A stretch of DNA of 10,744 nt, taken from contig NZ_OZ060394.1 of NCBI RefSeq assembly GCF_964059095.1, positions 451,257-462,000 of the forward strand, given 5' to 3'. Below, piece after piece: positions 7,648 to 10,744 of the stretch; within the stretch, counting starts at the first letter, position 1; the number at the start of each line of letters is the position of its first letter. Position numbers and translations under genes: made by a program. This DNA is from Buchnera aphidicola (Chaetosiphella stipae setosa) (GTDB lineage: Bacteria > Pseudomonadota > Gammaproteobacteria > Enterobacterales > Enterobacteriaceae). The notes under the pieces were generated by a model. That model did no database searches, had not been told where the DNA came from, and worked only from the letters and a program-made list of their open reading frames with translations.

Positions 7648-8139
7648 ATGGATTATTTTAACTGTTTTAATTTACCTAAAAATTTTGAAATCGATAAAAA
7701 AAAATTGCTAAAAAAATACTATTCTTTACAAAAGAAATATCACCCTGATATGAATATTCAATGTTCAAAAAAAAAAAAAAAAGAAAATCTAAAAAAATCG
7801 ATTTATATTAATCAAGGATATCAAATATTAAAAAAAAATTTTACAAGAATTCAATATCTTTTAAAAATAAATGGTTTTGATATTAAATCAAAAGAAAACA
7901 ATAATATTTTAGATAAAAAATTTCTATATAAACAATATAAATATTACGAAAAATTAGATCAATTAAAAAAAAAAAAAAATCAAAAAAAAATATTAAATTT
8001 TACAAAAAAAATACAATTATTACTAAATGAATATAAAAAAAAAATTATTATTCAATTAAAAAAGAAATCTTGGAAAAACGCTTTTATTATTTTACAAAAA
8101 ATTATTTTTTTAAAAAATTTTACAAAAAAAATGAAATAA
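7648..8139 (+). CDS. hscB: J-domain co-chaperone HscB
   Basis: Type III J-protein that binds IscU and stimulates the ATPase of its Hsp70 partner HscA during cluster release. I choose the ATG at 7648 (MDYFNCF, matching E. coli MDYFTLF) over a GTG six bases upstream, giving 163 residues against 171. The J domain spans about 1-75 with the HPD signature at 32-34. Conserved YINQGYQIL and RIQYLLKINGFDI follow, then the C-terminal helical IscU-binding domain. The protein is extremely lysine-rich. The helix 92-106, which aligns with the E. coli IscU-contact helix, has Tyr and Lys where E. coli has Met, Leu and Glu. Two long A tracts lie in frame (A16 and A15). I see no clear ribosome binding site. 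hscA, the usual partner gene, does not follow. Confidence 0.9.
   Translation: MDYFNCFNLPKNFEIDKKKLLKKYYSLQKKYHPDMNIQCSKKKKKENLKKSIYINQGYQILKKNFTRIQYLLKINGFDIKSKENNNILDKKFLYKQYKYYEKLDQLKKKKNQKKILNFTKKIQLLLNEYKKKIIIQLKKKSWKNAFIILQKIIFLKNFTKKMK
7767..7782 (+). repeat. A16 tract within hscB
   Basis: Sixteen consecutive A bases encode five lysines just after the HPD motif. The frame is open across the tract as sequenced. Tracts this long are known sites of RNA-polymerase slippage and of indel polymorphism in A/T-rich endosymbionts, so part of the mRNA may be out of frame. Confidence 0.9.
7965..7979 (+). repeat. A15 tract within hscB
   Basis: A second long A run in the same gene encodes a lysine string in the C-terminal domain (LKKKKNQKK). 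It is followed after two bases by a further A9 run at 7982-7990. Two slippage-prone sites in one short gene should compound any loss of in-frame message. Confidence 0.88.
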
Positions 8140-8226
8140 TGAAAAAATGAAAGTTCGCAGTATATTAAAAATCAAAAAAATAGCTTTTATAATAAAATTT
8201 AAATTTATTTAAATAAGAGTAATTAC
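8140..8226. other. hscB-fdx spacer, site of the missing hscA
   Basis: In E. coli, and as I recall in pea-aphid Buchnera, the large Hsp70 gene hscA (over 1.8 kb) lies between hscB and fdx. Here only 87 A/T-rich bases remain. No DnaK/HscA-like peptide is readable in any frame. The end of the spacer provides the AAGAG ribosome binding site (8215-8219) for fdx. Confidence 0.8.
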
Positions 8227-8553
8227 ATGCCTAAAATAAAATTTTTACCTCATAAAAAATTATTACCTAAAGGAGGTTCATTTTTCGGAGAAAAAGGAGA
8301 ATCTATTTTAGACGTAGCGTTAAGAAATAATATTAATATAGAACATGCATGTGAAAAATCTTGTTCTTGTAGTACGTGTCATTGTATTATTAAAAAAGGA
8401 TTTTCATCATTATCTATAATGGAAGAAAAAGAAGAAGATATATTAGATAAAGCATGGGGTTTAACAGAAAAAAGCAGATTATCTTGTCAAGCAAAATTAG
8501 GAAAGTGTAATATTACAGTAAAAATACCTTTATACACAGCAAATCATAATTAA
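8227..8553 (+). CDS. fdx: [2Fe-2S] ferredoxin of the ISC system
   Basis: Adrenodoxin-type ferredoxin that donates electrons during Fe-S cluster assembly with IscS and IscU. The 108 residues compare with 111 in E. coli, starting MPKIKFLPH. Cluster ligands are Cys42, Cys48 and Cys51 in the [10 protein letters not shown] block and Cys87 in SRLSCQA. The extra conserved Cys46 next to the cluster is also present. The acidic segment [14 protein letters not shown] at 66-79 is kept. An AAGAG sequence lies seven bases before the ATG. It is the last gene of the operon, and its stop lies 17 bases from the end of the opposing der gene. Confidence 0.97.
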   Translation: MPKIKFLPHKKLLPKGGSFFGEKGESILDVALRNNINIEHACEKSCSCSTCHCIIKKGFSSLSIMEEKEEDILDKAWGLTEKSRLSCQAKLGKCNITVKIPLYTANHN

Positions 8554-8570
8554 TCAATTTATAAAAAAAA

Positions 8571-9947
8571 TTATTTTTTTTTATTTTTAATAAAAGGGTT
8601 TTGACTGTTTTTAAATTCTAATCTTAAAAAAGATCCAAAGAGATTTAACTTCAAAGAAAAATAATTAATTAAATATTTTTTATATGAATTAGATAAATTA
8701 TTTAAATTATTTCCATGTATAAAAATTATTGGTGGATTATTTCCACCAAAATTAGCATATTTTAACTTAGATTTATTTTTACAATTTAGTAATTGTGGTT
8801 TTTTTTCCTCTAAAGCACTATATAAAATTTTTGTTAAAAAAGAACTACTAATTTTTTTTTTTGAAAAAAAATAAATTTTTTTAATTAAATTTAATAAAAA
8901 AATTCTAATATTTTTCTTAAATAAAAATGATACAAAATAAAATTTAATATTTCTTACAAAACGAAAACGAAAAAAAATATTTTCTTTGAAAAAAAATTTT
9001 TCTTTTTTAGTTAAAAGATCCCATTTATTCACTAAAATAATAATAGGAAATCCAAATTTTAAAATTAAATTCCATAAATTTAGATTTTGATTAGACAGAT
9101 GATTCTCTGTAGAATCTATAACAAATATTAATACATCAATTTTTTTACATTGATCAATTGCTTTTTTAACAAATTTTTTTTCTAAAAAAGAATTGATCTT
9201 AGCTCGTCTTCTTATTCCTGCAGTGTCAAAAAAAATATATTTTTTATTACGATAATAAGTCGAAGTATAAATTACATCTCCTGTTGTTCCAGGAATATCA
9301 GAAGTAATTATTCTATTATCATCTTGAATCAATTTATTTATTAACGTCGATTTTCCTACATTCGGTTTACCAACTATAATAACTTTAATTTTTTCTTGAG
9401 ATTTTTTCTCTAAAGATATTTCACGCAAATTCTTTTCTTGCTTGATAAACTTTTTTTTTTTAAAAAAAGATATTATTTTCCTTTTAAAGGATAATATATC
9501 CTTTAAATTTAAAGCTGAAATTTTATAAATTTTTTTCAAACCTAAAGAATAAAAATCATAAATTAAATCTAAATCTTTTACTTGATCAATTTTATTAATT
9601 ATTAATGCAATTTTTTTTTTTTTTTTTCTTAATTTCTGTAAAATATCTTTATCCCTATTAGTTATTCCATTTTTTGCACTAACTACGAAAAAAATAAAAT
9701 TTGATTCTTTAATTGCCAAATCAATTTGAAATAAAATTTTTTTTTTTAAAGTTTCATTAGAAGAATAAAAACTAGGAGTGTCAACTAATCTGAAAAAAAA
9801 ATTATTGAATTTTACTGAACCAATCATACGATCTCTTGTTATTCCTTTAATATTTTTGACAACTAAAGATTTTCTTTTAGTTAAATTATTAAAGATTGTA
9901 GATTTTCCTACATTTTCACAACCAACAAGAGAAACAGTAAAATTCAT
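8571..9947 (-). CDS. der: Ribosome-assembly GTPase Der (EngA)
   Basis: Essential double GTPase that acts in 50S subunit maturation. The 458 residues compare with 490 in E. coli; the shortfall is mainly the acidic linker and the basic tail. G domain 1 has a P-loop GCENVGKS (9-16), TRDR (37-40), NKID (118-121) and SAL (144-146), but its DxxG is DTPS (56-59), so the switch II glycine is gone. The linker at about 163-187 is basic instead of acidic. G domain 2 has GKPNVGKS (193-200), DTAG (241-244) and NKWD (307-310), but TTRD has become TTGD (221-224) and the G5 SA is SF (340-341). The KH-like domain (KYANFGGNNPP to NPF) is conserved. AGG at 9956-9958 is a weak ribosome binding site. It follows the YfgM-like gene; E. 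coli has bamB between them. Confidence 0.95.
   Translation of the reverse strand: MNFTVSLVGCENVGKSTIFNNLTKRKSLVVKNIKGITRDRMIGSVKFNNFFFRLVDTPSFYSSNETLKKKILFQIDLAIKESNFIFFVVSAKNGITNRDKDILQKLRKKKKKIALIINKIDQVKDLDLIYDFYSLGLKKIYKISALNLKDILSFKRKIISFFKKKKFIKQEKNLREISLEKKSQEKIKVIIVGKPNVGKSTLINKLIQDDNRIITSDIPGTTGDVIYTSTYYRNKKYIFFDTAGIRRRAKINSFLEKKFVKKAIDQCKKIDVLIFVIDSTENHLSNQNLNLWNLILKFGFPIIILVNKWDLLTKKEKFFFKENIFFRFRFVRNIKFYFVSFLFKKNIRIFLLNLIKKIYFFSKKKISSSFLTKILYSALEEKKPQLLNCKNKSKLKYANFGGNNPPIIFIHGNNLNNLSNSYKKYLINYFSLKLNLFGSFLRLEFKNSQNPFIKNKKK
9611..9627 (-). repeat. A17 tract within der
   Basis: On the coding strand seventeen consecutive A bases encode five lysines between conserved parts of G domain 1, just before the IALIINKID motif. 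The frame is open as given. Slippage by one base would destroy both G domains. Further 11-base A runs occur in der at 9451-9461 and 8852-8862. Confidence 0.9.
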
Positions 9948-10026
9948 TTGACAAACCTATTTTTTTTAGAAACTTTTATTTTTACTGAAAATTAAAAAAT
10001 TTAAAAATAAAATTATTTAATATAAA

Positions 10027-10656
10027 TTAAAATCTTTTGAAATCTAAACATGATAAAAAAGAATTCCAAGGATATATATCACTCATATGTTGTAAACTAA
10101 GAAAAGCGCCTTTAAAATCACCAATTTTGAACTGTGCAAGAGAAATTTTTAAATATATTATACATTTTAAATTTTTATTATGAGGTGCGAAAGAAAAAAT
10201 TTTTGGACACATTTCTAATGCATATTTAATATCATCAGCATTCAAATGGAAATTTAAAAAACGTAGGAATAAAGAAATGCATGAAGCATTTTGACAAGTT
10301 CTTATCATTTCTTTTATCTTTTTCTTACTCATTTTTTTCTTCTCTTGAGTAGGAACTTTTAAAAAACCATCTAATTTTTTACTTAAAATAAAAGAATGAA
10401 TAGATTTTATTTGAAATATCGAAGGATCAATAGTTTCTATTTTGGCAACACTATTTGAATTTTTTAAAAAAGGAGAAAAATCTTTACAAAAATTTTTGTT
10501 ATGAGAAGTTAGAGAAAAATTTTTAAAACTTGAAAAATTTCCTTGATTATTTTTAGAAAAACATAAGTTTGTTAAAAAAAGTGAATTTATTAAAAATAAT
10601 GAAAAAATTAATGAAAAAGAAAAAAATCGATTCTGAATTTTTTTGAAGTTTAACAT
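10027..10656 (-). CDS. yfgM: YfgM-like membrane-anchored TPR protein, C-terminally shortened
   Basis: A 209-residue protein with one hydrophobic segment at about 11-33, best read as an N-terminal membrane anchor or uncleaved signal. A poorly conserved Ser/Asn/Lys-rich stretch (35-110) and a helical TPR-like C-terminal part follow. The segment 138-209 (NADDIKYALEMC, KNLKCIIYLKISLAQFKIGDFKGAFLSLQHM) lines up by eye with E. coli YfgM (NELEKAAAQL, ENLKAVINLRLARVQVQLKQADAALKTLDTI). It ends about 40 residues earlier than YfgM, and no continuation is readable after the stop. Its place just upstream of der fits the E. coli order yfgM-bamB-der with bamB deleted. YfgM is an ancillary SecYEG/PpiD-associated periplasmic chaperone component. 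The family call is moderate; it could be a decaying gene. Confidence 0.5.
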   Translation of the reverse strand: MLNFKKIQNRFFSFSLIFSLFLINSLFLTNLCFSKNNQGNFSSFKNFSLTSHNKNFCKDFSPFLKNSNSVAKIETIDPSIFQIKSIHSFILSKKLDGFLKVPTQEKKKMSKKKIKEMIRTCQNASCISLFLRFLNFHLNADDIKYALEMCPKIFSFAPHNKNLKCIIYLKISLAQFKIGDFKGAFLSLQHMSDIYPWNSFLSCLDFKRF

Positions 10657-10697
10657 TTTTTATCTCTGAATCCTCTAAATTTCTATTTGAATTAAAT

Positions 10698-10724
10698 ATT
10701 ATATATTTTTTTTAAAAAAATCAA
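10698..10724 (-). promoter_or_regulatory. Possible promoter for the yfgM-der unit
   Basis: On the minus strand TTGATT (10719-10724) precedes a perfect TATAAT (10698-10703) by 15 bases, shorter than the preferred 17. Transcription would begin about 35 bases before the ATG at 10656, and an AGAG sequence at 10664-10667 could serve as ribosome binding site. The A/T background makes this tentative. Confidence 0.33.
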
Positions 10725-10744
10725 GAAAAAAATATTATTTTTTT

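Noticed and set aside
8147..8212. A 21-codon open frame between hscB and fdx, considered as an hscA remnant or small gene
   Set aside because: Its Lys/Ile/Phe-rich sequence does not resemble either end of HscA, it has no ribosome binding site, and its length is expected by chance.
8561..8584. A-run/T-run near-palindrome between fdx and der as a bidirectional terminator
   Set aside because: The stem would be only A-U pairs and is a simple homopolymer pairing that overlaps the der stop and final lysine codons; it cannot be told from background.

Overview
The window looks like a piece of a strongly A+T-rich, reduced gammaproteobacterial endosymbiont chromosome, most likely Buchnera aphidicola or a close relative. 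Three things point there. The proteins are clear, mostly full-length orthologues of Escherichia coli proteins. Spacers are almost pure A/T and coding sequence is rich in Lys, Asn and Ile codons with long A tracts. The gene order is a collapsed E. coli order: rho, trxA, (rep region gone), ilvC, ilvD; the isc cluster without iscA or hscA; and der with yfgM but without bamB. I see no mobile element, CRISPR array, phage gene or sign of horizontal transfer.

Layout. Positions 68-5660 are all on the minus strand. In transcription order they hold tRNA-Trp, ilvD and ilvC (two consecutive branched-chain amino acid enzymes), a 266-base geneless spacer where E. coli carries rep and other genes, then trxA and rho. 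A 242-base divergent spacer (5661-5902) separates this block from a plus-strand iron-sulfur cluster operon, iscS-iscU-hscB-fdx (5903-8553). It converges, with only 17 bases between, on a minus-strand pair: a YfgM-like membrane/TPR protein followed by the ribosome-assembly GTPase der (8571-10656).

How the genes fit together. IlvD is an Fe-S enzyme that depends on clusters of the kind IscS/IscU/Fdx assemble. IlvD and IlvC supply valine/isoleucine precursors, a typical nutritional role in aphid symbionts. Rho ends transcripts in a stretch where I find no convincing GC-rich intrinsic terminator. Thioredoxin supplies reducing power.

I found no new multi-gene system. The points worth a second look are forms of decay or adaptation in known genes: loss of the Hsp70 gene hscA while its co-chaperone HscB and its recognition motif in IscU remain; changed cofactor-pocket residues in IlvC; loss of GTPase motif residues in both G domains of Der; in-frame A15-A17 tracts in hscB and der and a G8 tract in iscS, where slippage is likely; and a promoter for ilvDC whose -35 box overlaps the end of tRNA-Trp. 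Comparisons with E. coli and pea-aphid Buchnera are from memory, not from alignments.
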